Shown: positions 6,794 through 16,766 of the stretch, in pieces | Position numbering within the stretch: position 1 is the stretch's first letter | How the letters are laid out: each line of letters opens with the position of its first letter | Source of the DNA: Bacteroidota bacterium | GTDB taxonomy: Bacteria; Bacteroidota; Bacteroidia; AKYH767-A; 2013-40CM-41-45 | Reading direction: 5' to 3' | Assembly: GCA_016713765.1 (NCBI GenBank) | Contig: JADJON010000001.1 | Coordinates: 1,922,001 to 1,986,000 of the forward strand | Length of the DNA stretch: 64,000 nt | The notes under the pieces: generated by a model | What the model was told of the DNA's origin: nothing | The model's database searches: none | The model's input: only the letters and a program-made list of their open reading frames with translations | Program-made: the position numbers and the translations under genes

Positions 6794-8830
6794 CTACTTC
6801 ATTTTCATAGCGATTGCTTTCAATTTGTGGCCTTTCATGTTTGTAGCAATGATGAAGTATATTCCTGATTTCATTGACGCAAAATCAATTGTTATTGAGT
6901 TCTCTACGAAAATAACTAGCTCTCCTATCGAATTGTAGACTTGTACTGAATTAATTTGGCCGAATTCTTCAGAGGATTCAATATAAATTTTATCTGAAGT
7001 TGGATTAGGAGAGATATAGATAAAGTTCCTTTTGTCTGATATTTCATCTAGACCAACCGGACTCATGACTTCAATTGAATAACATGCAGCGCAGCCAAAG
7101 CTGTCCGTCACACAACCATAAACAGAACCATTCGGCAATCCGGTAAGTGTTGCGGTTGTATCTGAAAAACCTTGCCATGAATAATGGTATAAACCGCTGC
7201 CACCGGTAGGGTGTAAGGTCGCTGTGCCATCTGGACAGGACCAGCACGATGCAGGTGTTTGAGTGCCGTAAACCCTCACTGTGTCATTCATAATGTTTTC
7301 AGAGCATGCTCCAATCAGCCCCATAGCATCTGTTACAGTGACAGAATAAGTTCCATGGCATAAATTTGAAATTGAGTCTGTTGTTTCTCCGGTGCTCCAT
7401 AAAAAAGAATAAGGAGGAGTACCGCCGGTCGCATTGATGGTTATAAAACCATTGCATAATGAACAAATTTCTCGCTGTTTGCTCTTTATAATGTTTAGGT
7501 CAGATAATTTGACTAACCAAATGTCTTTCCCTCCATGTGCACCAGTAACGTCTCCGCCATTATTGTAAACATTTCCGAGAAATGCATATTTGCCATCATA
7601 GGTTTGAATAGCCGTATTACAATATCCTCCGTTTTTATATCCATCACATGAGTGCCACTGAAAATTGTGGGCACTATCAAGTTTAACCAACCAGAAATAT
7701 TCAATATTTGGATACAAAGTCTGGTCACTGTCATTGGGGGCTACATTTCCCGCAATTAGAAATCCTCCATCTGATGTTTGTACAGCCGTAGATGCTTGTC
7801 CTCCCAGGCACTTTTGCCATTGTAGATTCCCGATGCTGTCAATCTTAATAATCCAACCTTCCTCAAATTGAGCATTGTAGCCTATAACATCACCATCATT
7901 TGAGGATGTTTGACCTGCAATTATAAAACCACCATCGGATGTGTTACTAATAGAAGATGGTATATCATTCTCTGAACCTCCATAACATTTCTGCCATAAA
8001 ATGTTCCCTGATGAGTTAAGTTTCACAACCCAGTAATCATATGTATTTCCGGTGGTATCATGATTCCCTGTAACATCGCCATCGTAGGAACGAGCCTCTC
8101 CTGCAATTACAAAACCGCTATCATTACTTAATGCAATTGAATGCGCTTCTTCATCAAGATAGCCACCTAAACATTTTTGCCATTGGATATTTCCTGATGT
8201 GTCCAATTTTACAATCCAGTAATCGCTATAATACCAACTTGCAACATGAAGTCCTGTAACATCTCCGTTTCCAGAATTGCTTCTCCCTGCTATAATATAG
8301 CCACCCTCCAAAGTTTGCCTGATTGAATAGGGGTTATCATAACCTGAAACAGTACCATAACCTCCTCCATAACATTTCTTCCATTGAATATTACCCGCAC
8401 TATCTAACTTTATCAACCAATAATCTGAATAGCCATGATTGCCAGAAACATCTCCATTATTAGACCCTGTAATACCTGCCACAATATAGCCTCCATCATT
8501 TGTTTGTTGAATTGCTGTAGCCCATTCACTGGAAGTGCCACCTAAACATTTTTGCCATTCTATATTTCCCAAACTATCTGTTTTGATAACCCAATAATCA
8601 GGACCACTTCCTCCATGAAAACCCGTTACATCTCCATCATTAGAATTTGATGTTCCCGCAATTATATATCCGTGGTCAGCTGTTTGTTGAAACATATCCT
8701 TCGCAGGGTTTAGGAATGATGGCTCATCATATCCAGTTCCTCCCAAGCATTTTTGCCATTCAATTGATGGCTGTGAAAACAAAAAAATGTTTTGCAACAA
8801 TAAAATTAAAATGAATAAAAAATTTCGCAT
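6794..8830 (-). CDS. Repetitive secreted protein with T9SS sorting domain
   Basis: 678 residues with a signal peptide (residues 1-19, ending LFSQ). Residues 25-440 contain seven or eight copies of a repeat of about 50-60 residues with the core DGGYIIAG, SNxGDVxGxHG, DYWxxKLDSxGNIQWQKCxGG; this pattern occurs in many Bacteroidota secreted proteins and is likely a beta-propeller. A SprB/PKD-like segment follows (GGTPPYSFLWSTGETTDSI, then SVTVTD). The C terminus (YISPNPTSDKIYIE ... MKSGIYFIIATN) is a T9SS sorting domain. DNA is strongly AT-rich compared with the flanks. Role unknown; a surface protein is inferred. Confidence 0.88.
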   Translation of the reverse strand: MRNFLFILILLLQNIFLFSQPSIEWQKCLGGTGYDEPSFLNPAKDMFQQTADHGYIIAGTSNSNDGDVTGFHGGSGPDYWVIKTDSLGNIEWQKCLGGTSSEWATAIQQTNDGGYIVAGITGSNNGDVSGNHGYSDYWLIKLDSAGNIQWKKCYGGGYGTVSGYDNPYSIRQTLEGGYIIAGRSNSGNGDVTGLHVASWYYSDYWIVKLDTSGNIQWQKCLGGYLDEEAHSIALSNDSGFVIAGEARSYDGDVTGNHDTTGNTYDYWVVKLNSSGNILWQKCYGGSENDIPSSISNTSDGGFIIAGQTSSNDGDVIGYNAQFEEGWIIKIDSIGNLQWQKCLGGQASTAVQTSDGGFLIAGNVAPNDSDQTLYPNIEYFWLVKLDSAHNFQWHSCDGYKNGGYCNTAIQTYDGKYAFLGNVYNNGGDVTGAHGGKDIWLVKLSDLNIIKSKQREICSLCNGFITINATGGTPPYSFLWSTGETTDSISNLCHGTYSVTVTDAMGLIGACSENIMNDTVRVYGTQTPASCWSCPDGTATLHPTGGSGLYHYSWQGFSDTTATLTGLPNGSVYGCVTDSFGCAACYSIEVMSPVGLDEISDKRNFIYISPNPTSDKIYIESSEEFGQINSVQVYNSIGELVIFVENSITIDFASMKSGIYFIIATNMKGHKLKAIAMKMK

Positions 8831-9112
8831 TATACTTAAAAATTACTCCTATCAAAATTAGTTTAATTCAAGCCTTATATCACACTTTTCTTATATTAGT
8901 TTTTTATTGTTTGTTTCTTGCAGTCAATTTGGAGTTCGTACTCTCGCCAAATAATGGCAGCTAACATTATAAAATGCGCAACTCCCGCACATCTTTCACC
9001 CCCTAAAATAGCCATTTTCGCTTAGAATCAACTGTTAAAATATATCACGCAATGCGCCAATCCTACCTCATAGGGGGAGAATTCATGGGGTCGGGTATTT
9101 CGAGAAATCAAA
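8831..9112. other. AT-rich intergenic region without recognisable genes
   Basis: AT-rich to about 9060, then returning to the GC content of the rest of the window. The minus-strand promoter of the repetitive T9SS gene should lie here but no full TTTG/TAnnTTTG pair was convincing. No RNA structure was recognised. Confidence 0.4.
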
Positions 9113-9141
9113 AGGCGGCCCCAATGATCGTGAGGCCGCCT
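9113..9141 (-). terminator. Terminator of the DUF349 gene
   Basis: AGGCGGCC (9113-9120) pairs with GGCCGCCT (9134-9141). On the minus strand the stem is followed by TTTTGATTT. It lies about 20 bases past the DUF349 stop codon. Confidence 0.7.
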
Positions 9142-9159
9142 AAAATTTCGATTAACGGG

Positions 9160-10890
9160 TTATTGATTCTCCGCCGGAGGCTGGACTTCCGAAAACGCTT
9201 TGAGCTTCTTTTGGAGTAGTTCCATCTCTTCGCGGGCGCGTTTTAGGTTGTTTTCGACTTCGTCGAGGAGGCCGCCCATGTTTTTGGAGTTGCGGAAGAA
9301 GCCGAGGTTGTTCTCGTACTGGTTGATGGTGGCCTGCAGCTTGCCGATCTTTTCGCGGATGTTGTTCTTCTCCCGGCGCAGCAGGTTGCCGGCTTCATCG
9401 CTCTGGGCGAGAAGCTCCACGCTGCTGCGGAAGCGGGCGAGATGGGCTTCGCCGGCTTCGAGCTTCATGGAGGCGTACTTCGCGTCGATGGCTTTCTTGT
9501 AGCGGTCCCAGATCTTTTCCTTCTCCTTGAAGGGCACGTGCTCGATGGTCTTCCACTCGGCGCTGAAGTCGCGCAGGACTTTGAGGTCCTCGTTCGTATT
9601 GCCGGTGGGCGTGAAGGCCTCGATCTTCGCGATCAGGTCTTTCTTCTTCTGCAAATTCGCCAACTGCTCGGCGTCGCGCTGCCCGAAATGACCGCGCTTG
9701 GCTTCGAAGAACTTGTCACAAGCTTCCCGGAATTTCTTCCAGAGCTTGTTCTCTTCCCAGCCTTCGACCGGTCCGGCCGCTTTCCATTCCTGCTGCAGGG
9801 CGATCACCTGTTTGGTGGGCTCTTCCCAGGTCTCGTGTGTGGCCGCGGCGATGGCTTCGGCCTTTTTGATGAGTTCCTGCTTCTTCTCGCGACCGGCCTT
9901 GTGCGACTTTTTCAGTTCGCCGAAGAACTCGCGCTTTTTAGTATAGAAGGTGTTGAGCTCCTTGCGGAACTCGTTCCAGATCTTCTCGTTCTCGGCCTTG
10001 GGGCCGAAGCCGGCTTTTTTCCAGTCTTCAAAGATGCCGTTGAGGGTCTCAGTCATCGTCTGCCAGGCCTTGGGGTTGTCGAAGGTTTCGGCCGCGATGC
10101 CTTTGGCGCGCTCCAGCAGGGCTTTCTTGGTTTCGAGGTGGACCTGTTCTTCTTTTTGCCGCGACTGGTAGAAATCGCGGATGCGTTGCAGCACCCCGCC
10201 GATGAGTTCGCGGTAGCGGGTCCGCAGAGGTTCGATGGTCTCGGGCGCGGTAGGACCGAGCTCCGACCATTCCATGCGGTAAAGGTTGAGCAGGCGCTCA
10301 ACGCCCTTGACCGATTCCATCTGCCCGAGCGATTCGATCTTTGTGAGCAGTTGGGTGCGGTGTTCGTGGTTGCGCTTGAAGTCGAGGTCGCGCAGGTCCT
10401 TGCTCAACTTCATGTTGTAATAGAAGTTGTGGACGTGGCGGTGGTACGCGCTTTGGATGTTTCGGTAGTCGCGGTGGGAGAGGTTACCGATCTCCTTCCA
10501 GCGGTTCTGTAACTCGCGGAAGGTGTTGAAGGCTTTGCCGATGTTCGTCTCTTCGCTCACCAGCTTTTCCAGTTCGGCCACGATGGATTCCTTGGCTTTG
10601 AGCTGGGTCTGCACCTCGTCGGCTTTCAGCTTCTTCGCTTTCTCGAGCCGGTCCTGCAGGATGTGCATGAGTTCGGCGAAACGGCCATCATCCGGATCCT
10701 TGCGCGGTTCGAAGCTGTCGGCTGTGCCGCCTTCTGCGATGAACTGCTCGAGCAACTCCTGGTTGCGGTGTTCGGCAAGCCGTAAGTACTCGTTCTTAAG
10801 CTCGTCGGCTTTCTGGGTGACCTCTTCGGTCATCTCCTGCCGGGCAAGCTCCTCGAGCTGGGTCATCAGCTCGTCCTTGGTAACACTCAT
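9160..10890 (-). CDS. DUF349 domain-containing protein
   Basis: 576 residues from the ATG at 10890 (MSVTKDELMTQLEELA). The longer frame to 11028 was rejected because it overlaps the divergent promoter region. The protein is almost entirely charged and helical, with about five DUF349 repeats, recognisable by W-K-x-A/I-G and FW+xFR+xxDxFF patterns (NRWKEIGNLSHRDYRNI, EDWKKAGFGPKAENEKIW, QEWKAAGPVEGWEENKLW, AEWKTIEHVPFKEKEKIW) and a C-terminal coiled coil. Function of the family is unknown; it is cytoplasmic. A TAAATTTG -7 box lies at 10930-10937 on the minus strand, inside the gap shared with rpmE2. Confidence 0.92.
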   Translation of the reverse strand: MSVTKDELMTQLEELARQEMTEEVTQKADELKNEYLRLAEHRNQELLEQFIAEGGTADSFEPRKDPDDGRFAELMHILQDRLEKAKKLKADEVQTQLKAKESIVAELEKLVSEETNIGKAFNTFRELQNRWKEIGNLSHRDYRNIQSAYHRHVHNFYYNMKLSKDLRDLDFKRNHEHRTQLLTKIESLGQMESVKGVERLLNLYRMEWSELGPTAPETIEPLRTRYRELIGGVLQRIRDFYQSRQKEEQVHLETKKALLERAKGIAAETFDNPKAWQTMTETLNGIFEDWKKAGFGPKAENEKIWNEFRKELNTFYTKKREFFGELKKSHKAGREKKQELIKKAEAIAAATHETWEEPTKQVIALQQEWKAAGPVEGWEENKLWKKFREACDKFFEAKRGHFGQRDAEQLANLQKKKDLIAKIEAFTPTGNTNEDLKVLRDFSAEWKTIEHVPFKEKEKIWDRYKKAIDAKYASMKLEAGEAHLARFRSSVELLAQSDEAGNLLRREKNNIREKIGKLQATINQYENNLGFFRNSKNMGGLLDEVENNLKRAREEMELLQKKLKAFSEVQPPAENQ

Positions 10891-11036
10891 TGGATAGGGT
10901 AAATTAGCGGGATCGATCCCGGGGAGTATCAAATTTAGCGTTTTTCGCGTCCAATCCGCCGGAAGTGGCTGATTTTCGGGACTTCCCGCCTCGGACGGAA
11001 GATAGCACCTGAAAAGGCGACAAGTCAAGCAAAGTA

Positions 11037-11067
11037 TTTGGTTTCTTGGGAAAAAGACGTATCTTTG
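11037..11067 (+). promoter_or_regulatory. Consensus Bacteroidota promoter of rpmE2
   Basis: TTTG at 11037-11040, exactly 19 bases, then TATCTTTG at 11060-11067, a perfect match to TTTG-N19-TAnnTTTG. The rpmE2 ATG follows at 11088, leaving a very short leader. Confidence 0.85.
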
Positions 11068-11087
11068 CCGTCCAATTTCGAATATCC

Positions 11088-11333
11088 ATGCAGAAAGAGA
11101 TTCACCCCAAGAACTATCGAATGGTCGTATTCAAGGACATTTCCTGCGACTACGCTTTTTTGACGCGTTCGACGGTCGAGACGAAAGACACCATCAAATG
11201 GACCGATGGCAATGAGTATCCGCTGGTGAAGCTGGAGATCAGCCACATGTCGCATCCGTTCTATACCGGTAAGATGAAGCTGGTCGATACCGCCGGTCGT
11301 ATCGACAAGTTCCGCAACCGCTACAAGAAATAA
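11088..11333 (+). CDS. rpmE2: 50S ribosomal protein L31, type B
   Basis: 81 residues; start at the ATG at 11088 ([20 protein letters not shown]). An in-frame upstream codon at 11046 lies within the promoter and was rejected. The sequence has the L31 pattern IHPxY...VFxD...SHPFYTGK...DTAGRxxxFxxRY. It lacks the CxxC zinc pairs of type A L31, so it is the zinc-independent type B paralogue. It is followed directly by a strong terminator, so it is a single-gene transcript. Confidence 0.97.
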   Translation: MQKEIHPKNYRMVVFKDISCDYAFLTRSTVETKDTIKWTDGNEYPLVKLEISHMSHPFYTGKMKLVDTAGRIDKFRNRYKK

Positions 11334-11352
11334 AACCACTCGGTTTTCGTTG

Positions 11353-11386
11353 AAAAAGTCCCTCCGCAAGAGGGACTTTTTCTTTT
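11353..11386 (+). terminator. Rho-independent terminator of rpmE2
   Basis: AAAAAGTCCCTC (11353-11364), a five-base loop, GAGGGACTTTTT (11370-11381), then a T-rich tail. Confidence 0.93.
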
Positions 11387-11419
11387 GTGTTTGGCTAAAT
11401 TTGACCGGAATCGCCGTCG

Positions 11420-11800
11420 ATGACTAAAGTCCGTGTATTGCTCCTGGCCCTGGTGCTGACCTTTCTGTGTGGTTACATGGAATGGGGCGGGGGACAATCA
11501 ATCACCCTGGCACAAGCCGAGTACCAGTTGTTCTTTCAAAAGCCGCTGAGCTCGGATACCATAACCCACCCGCTCATCCTGCTGCCCTTTGCCGGACAGG
11601 TGTTGCTGTTGGTCAACCTCATCCTGGCGAAACCGCGTCGGCGACTCGGCACCTTTGGCCTTGTGCTGATGGGTTTGCTGGCCCTGATGATCCTGTTAGT
11701 CGGCATCCTGAGCCGGAATGTCTGGATGATCCTTTCGATCCTGCCGTTCCTGTCGCTGGCAATTCTTCACTTCCGTAAACCTGACTGGTATTCTGCCTGA
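11420..11800 (+). CDS. Small four-helix membrane protein
   Basis: 126 residues with four hydrophobic segments (about 5-22, 50-68, 77-97 and 100-117) and short basic loops (AKPRRRLG, HFRKPDWYSA at the C terminus). Size and layout resemble the DUF4293 family of Bacteroidota, which often neighbours rpmE/rho-type genes, but I cannot confirm this. TAAATTTG at 11396-11403 could be its -7 box. Function is unknown. Confidence 0.75.
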   Translation: MTKVRVLLLALVLTFLCGYMEWGGGQSITLAQAEYQLFFQKPLSSDTITHPLILLPFAGQVLLLVNLILAKPRRRLGTFGLVLMGLLALMILLVGILSRNVWMILSILPFLSLAILHFRKPDWYSA

Positions 11801-11838
11801 GTAGTGTGCTTACAAGCATCGGGCAGTTCAACAACACT

Positions 11839-13032
11839 ATGCACCTCATCTTCTTCGACGACGACAACCGGCAACGCCTGCTGCCGTTGACCTTCACACG
11901 GCCGGTGGCCGAGATCCGGCTGGGCATCCTGACGCTGCGCGAAAAATGGGAACGCCGCCTGGGCGCGAGCGGCAGTTCGTTCCGTTCCGCCGACTACCTG
12001 CGCGTGAAGTACGGCTTCGCCGCGACCGATGACAACCTCTGGATCAACGGCTCGGTGATCGCCGATGATGCGCTGGTGAGCGCCGTGCAGCAACTGGAAA
12101 AAGGCAGTTGCCTGTGTGCCGGCGAAGTGGTGATCGCCGCGCGTACCGATCAAGCGGCCGCCAAAGACGGCGGTAGCGATCCTGATTTTTCCGCCATGAA
12201 GCCGGTGGAGTATGGCGGCAGCCTGGAACAGGTACGCTATCCCTGGGATATCTTTTCGAAGAACGGCAAAGGCATCGAAGCCGATTTCGCGTTGCTCACG
12301 AAGGGCAGGACGTCCGCGCCGCTGTCGGCATCGAACCGGGTGATCGCGCCGGAGCGCGTCTTCCTGGAGCCCGGCGCGAAAGCCGAGTGCGCGATCCTGA
12401 ATGCCAGCGCCGGACCAATCTACCTCGGCAAGGACGCCGAAGTGATGGAAGGCGCGATGATCCGCGGGCCGTTCGCCCTCTGCGAACACTCGACGGTGAA
12501 GATGGGCGCCAAGATCTACGAAGGCACCACCTTCGGTCCGGAATGCAAGGTCGGCGGCGAGGTGAGCAATTCGGTGATCTTCGGCTATTCGAACAAGGCG
12601 CACGACGGCTTCCTGGGGAATTCGGTGCTCGGCGAATGGTGCAACCTCGGCGCCGACTCGAACAACTCCAACCTGAAGAACAACTACTCGGTGGTGAAAG
12701 TGTGGAGCTACGAGGAAGAGACTTATGTGAACACCCGGCTGCAGTTCTGCGGACTCATCATGGGCGATCATTCCAAGTGCAGCATCAACACCATGTTCAA
12801 CACCGGTACGGTAGTGGGCGTGAGCGCGAACATCTTCGGCACCGGCTTCCCGCCCAAGTTCGTGCCTTCCTTCGCCTGGGGCGGCTCCGAAGGTTTTTCG
12901 ACCTACCGGCTTGAGGAAGCGATCGAGGTGGCCAGCCGCGTCTTCGAACGACGTAAGCTGGCGTTCAACGATGCGGAACAACGCATCTTCCGACACCTGT
13001 ATGATTCGAGCACGAAGTACCGTGCCTGGTAA
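11839..13032 (+). CDS. GlmU-like bifunctional sugar nucleotidyltransferase/acetyltransferase
   Basis: 397 residues from the ATG at 11839 (MHLIFFDDDNRQRLLPLTFT); the in-frame codon at 11806 lies only five bases after the preceding stop and lacks similarity. The N-terminal third has the LLPLTFTRPVAEIRLGILT signature of the alternative bacterial GlmU family (TIGR03991 type) found in Bacteroidota. The C-terminal half (about 190-370) is a left-handed beta-helix of hexapeptide repeats (IYLGKDAEVMEGAMIRG, VKMGAKIYEGTTFG). The expected role is making UDP-N-acetylglucosamine for cell-envelope precursors. The function is inferred from the family. Confidence 0.88.
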   Translation: MHLIFFDDDNRQRLLPLTFTRPVAEIRLGILTLREKWERRLGASGSSFRSADYLRVKYGFAATDDNLWINGSVIADDALVSAVQQLEKGSCLCAGEVVIAARTDQAAAKDGGSDPDFSAMKPVEYGGSLEQVRYPWDIFSKNGKGIEADFALLTKGRTSAPLSASNRVIAPERVFLEPGAKAECAILNASAGPIYLGKDAEVMEGAMIRGPFALCEHSTVKMGAKIYEGTTFGPECKVGGEVSNSVIFGYSNKAHDGFLGNSVLGEWCNLGADSNNSNLKNNYSVVKVWSYEEETYVNTRLQFCGLIMGDHSKCSINTMFNTGTVVGVSANIFGTGFPPKFVPSFAWGGSEGFSTYRLEEAIEVASRVFERRKLAFNDAEQRIFRHLYDSSTKYRAW

Positions 13033-13045
13033 ATAACAGACGACA

Positions 13046-13612
13046 ATGCAGAACCAACAAGACTGGACCGACGTCCTCCTGTACTTTGTACCCGCCTTCC
13101 TCGTGATGGCCGGGATGTTCATGGTGATGAAGCGCTTCCTCGAGACGCAGCAACAGGTGTTGCGGCGGTTTTTGGAAAAAGACATGCAAGCCAAAGCCGT
13201 TGACGAACGTATGGCCAAGCAGAAAGACGCCCTGCCGCTGCGCCTGCAGGCCTATGAACGGATGGTGCTGTTCCTCGAACGCATCAACCCCAACAGCATC
13301 CTGGTGCGCGTGCACCGGGGCGGGATGACTGCGCAGCAACTGCAAGCCGACCTCGTCGCCACGATCCGCGCCGAGTTCGAACACAACCTCTCGCAGCAGA
13401 TCTACGTCTCGGAGCAGGCCTGGGACGAAGTCAAGAGCTCGAAGGAAGAGATGATCCGCATCATCAACAACGCCTTCTCGAACGTCGGCAACCATTCCTC
13501 CGGCATCCAGATGAGCTCTTCGATCTTCGAACAGGTCCTCAAACTCGAAACACTGCCTACGCAGAAGGCGATTGATTTTTTGAAGTCGGAGGCGAAGAAG
13601 CTGTTGAGTTAG
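13046..13612 (+). CDS. Membrane-anchored hypothetical protein
   Basis: 188 residues. One N-terminal membrane helix (DVLLYFVPAFLVMAGMFMVM, about residues 9-28) is followed by a charged, mostly helical domain with the conserved-looking segment LRLQAYERMVLFLERINP and a second block around EHNLSQQIYVSEQAWDEV. Proteins of this design are widespread and uncharacterised in Bacteroidota. It is 13 bases downstream of the GlmU-like gene and probably cotranscribed. Its stop codon is at the edge of a heptamer array (first unit at 13618). Confidence 0.85.
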   Translation: MQNQQDWTDVLLYFVPAFLVMAGMFMVMKRFLETQQQVLRRFLEKDMQAKAVDERMAKQKDALPLRLQAYERMVLFLERINPNSILVRVHRGGMTAQQLQADLVATIRAEFEHNLSQQIYVSEQAWDEVKSSKEEMIRIINNAFSNVGNHSSGIQMSSSIFEQVLKLETLPTQKAIDFLKSEAKKLLS

Positions 13613-13617
13613 TTAGT

Positions 13618-13701
13618 AGTGAACAGTGAACAGTGAACAGTGAACAGTGAACAGTGAGTGGCGAATAGCGAATAGCCAATAGCGAATAGTAAATAGTGAA
13701 C
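13618..13701. repeat. AGTGAAC/AGCGAAT heptamer array, twelve units
   Basis: Five exact AGTGAAC units, then AGTGAGT, GGCGAAT, AGCGAAT, AGCCAAT, AGCGAAT, AGTAAAT and AGTGAAC, all in one register. The AGTGAAC-to-AGCGAAT order is shared with the arrays at 2711 and 5634. Confidence 0.92.
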
Positions 13702-13703
13702 CC

Positions 13704-13967
13704 TGTCTGCCGTAGCTTTAGCGAAAGCAGGAGTAAGCAGTTGGCGGTAGGCTGTTGGCAGTAAGCAGTAAGAAATTAAGTCTAACAATTAGAATAAACC
13801 TAAACCCGCCTGCCTGCCGTAGCTTTAGCGAAAGCAGGAGTAAGCAGTAGGCGGTAGGCTGTTGGCGGTAGGCAGTAGGCAGTAGGCAGTAAGCAATTAA
13901 CGGCAAACAATATTACAATTAACAACTCGGAACCCGAAACCCGGAACTCGGAACCCTCTTTCCCTCG
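13704..13967. repeat. Two hairpin elements each followed by an AGTAGGC heptamer array
   Basis: Hairpin element copies lie at 13704-13731 and 13809-13838 (reverse orientation, core GTAGCTTTAGCG). Each is followed after one base by an in-register array: six units at 13732-13773 (AGTAAGC, AGTTGGC, GGTAGGC, TGTTGGC, AGTAAGC, AGTAAGA) and eight at 13839-13894 with the same opening order. So element plus array behaves as a duplicated composite. A GGAACCC-type array fills about 13925-13956. No gene is present. Confidence 0.85.
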
Positions 13968-14009
13968 TCTTATGTGTAATAGTTAGAACTTCACCTGACA
14001 GACAGGGTT

Positions 14010-14073
14010 GGTTAAAAGTTATTTCCGGTCTGACGGATTTTTAAGGATCCGTCGCCCGGAATAACTTTTAACC
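14010..14073. terminator. Long hairpin at the transposase 3' end
   Basis: GGTTAAAAGTTATTTCCGG (from 14010) pairs with CCCGGAATAACTTTTAACC (to 14073) with one bulge, and GACGGAT pairs with ATCCGTC inside. The transposase stop codon (complement of 14068-14070) is within the stem. It probably ends transposase transcription and may shield the element from read-through. Confidence 0.75.
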
Positions 14074-15114
14074 GGTTGCTAATTTATCGAGCATTTTACT
14101 TTGCGCCAAGGGTATGCTGTCCAGGAATGTCTCCATTGGTGTTTTACCAAAGCAGTATTTTCCGGTGTGTGTCCTTTCACAGTTGTACTCTTCTATCCAC
14201 TGATCCAGATCCTTCTGTAATTCCTCCAGCGATCCAAAGACCTTTTTTCGGAAGGCAACCGCATAAAACTCGTTCTGGATTGTCCGATGGAAGCGTTCGC
14301 AGATGCCGTTGGTTTGAGGATGCCGGGCCTTGGTACGGCTATGATCGATATCCTCCAGTGTCAGATAAAGACTGTACTCATGACTCTCCCGCTTGCCGTT
14401 GTACTCTGTACCCCGGTCTGTGAGTACCCGAAGCAGCGGCAAGCCATGCTCCTCAAAGAATGGTAGCACCTTGTCGTTGAGCATATCGGCTGCCGTCAAG
14501 GCGTTCTTACGGTCATACAATTTGGCAAAGGCTACTTTGCTGTAGGTGTCGATGAAGGTTTGCTGGTAAATCCGGCCTACACCCTTGATATTGCCCACAT
14601 AATACGTGTCCTGGGCTCCAAGGTAACCGGGGTGTTCGGTTTCAATCTCGCCAATGGCTTCCTGCTGTTCCCGTTTCTTTTCCATGGCAACCAGTTGCGC
14701 TTCGGTGAGAATCAGTCCGTCTTGAGCCACTTTCGCCTCCAAAGCGCTCAGACGCTTGGCAAAGGTCTCCAGATCATGCCGCATCCAGATATACCGTACC
14801 CCGGCCGGTGAAACAGAAATCCCCTTCTTACGCAACTCGTTCGATGCACGAAGCTGACCGTAGGCCGGATAGTCTGTGGCCATCTGTACGATGGCGTTCT
14901 CCCAGGCTATATCCATCCGATTGGCCAGTATCGGCTTCTTCCGACTGATCTCTTGCAGAGCCGTCTCCCCACCGGTATCGTACAACTCTTTGATCCGATA
15001 GAAACTATCCCGTGAATAGCCCATCACTTTGCACGCCTGGGATACATTACCCAATTGTTCGGCTAACTTCAACAAGCCTAACTTGGTTTTGATTAACTTA
15101 GCTTCTGTATTCAT
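14068..15114 (-). CDS. IS481-family transposase
   Basis: 348 residues. An N-terminal helix-turn-helix (residues 10-60, [20 protein letters not shown]) precedes a DDE integrase core: QDTYYVG carries the first Asp, VLTDRGTEY the second, and [11 protein letters not shown] the Glu. The length is normal for the family and there is no frameshift. It acts in the cytoplasm on the terminal repeats of its own element. Its codons and base composition are unlike the neighbouring mutase gene, as expected for a mobile gene. Confidence 0.95.
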   Translation of the reverse strand: MNTEAKLIKTKLGLLKLAEQLGNVSQACKVMGYSRDSFYRIKELYDTGGETALQEISRKKPILANRMDIAWENAIVQMATDYPAYGQLRASNELRKKGISVSPAGVRYIWMRHDLETFAKRLSALEAKVAQDGLILTEAQLVAMEKKREQQEAIGEIETEHPGYLGAQDTYYVGNIKGVGRIYQQTFIDTYSKVAFAKLYDRKNALTAADMLNDKVLPFFEEHGLPLLRVLTDRGTEYNGKRESHEYSLYLTLEDIDHSRTKARHPQTNGICERFHRTIQNEFYAVAFRKKVFGSLEELQKDLDQWIEEYNCERTHTGKYCFGKTPMETFLDSIPLAQSKMLDKLATG

Positions 15115-15116
15115 TG

Positions 15117-15147
15117 TTTGACAGTTTAGGGGTTATTGTTATGTTTC
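15117..15147 (+). promoter_or_regulatory. Possible outward promoter in the IS right end
   Basis: TTTG at 15117-15120, exactly 19 bases, then TATGTTTC at 15140-15147 (one mismatch to TAnnTTTG). It points out of the element toward the mutase gene at 15201. The spacing equals that of the rpmE2 promoter. Confidence 0.5.
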
Positions 15148-15200
15148 GTATCCTAAAGATAACCCTTATCTGTCAGATTAAATACTAACTAGTACATCTT

Positions 15201-16760
<1,560 letters not shown>

Positions 16761-16766
16761 TCGCGT

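Larger units (their letters stand above)
13975..15196 (-). mobile_element. Complete IS481-family insertion sequence with 7-bp target duplication
   Basis: 1222 bp. The left end begins TGTAATAGTTAGAACTTCAC at 13975; the right end, read inward from 15196, begins TGTACTAGTTAGTATTTAAT. The two are imperfect terminal inverted repeats that continue through CTGACAGA and GGGTT. TCTTATG at 13968-13974 and again at 15197-15203 is the target duplication. One transposase gene is inside. Ends, duplication and reading frame are all intact, so the insertion looks recent and may be active. Confidence 0.93.

Noticed and set aside
9052..9220. Short plus-strand ORF beginning MRQSYLIGG
   Set aside because: It runs through the DUF349 terminator into the antisense of that gene, with no ribosome site or family similarity.
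9442..10512. A 356-codon plus-strand frame opposite the DUF349 gene
   Set aside because: Antisense shadow of a Lys/Glu-rich helical protein; its Phe/Leu-rich translation is the expected mirror.
11767..13218. A 483-codon minus-strand frame opposite the GlmU-like gene
   Set aside because: Antisense to a well-supported gene and extends across three genes; no recognisable domain.
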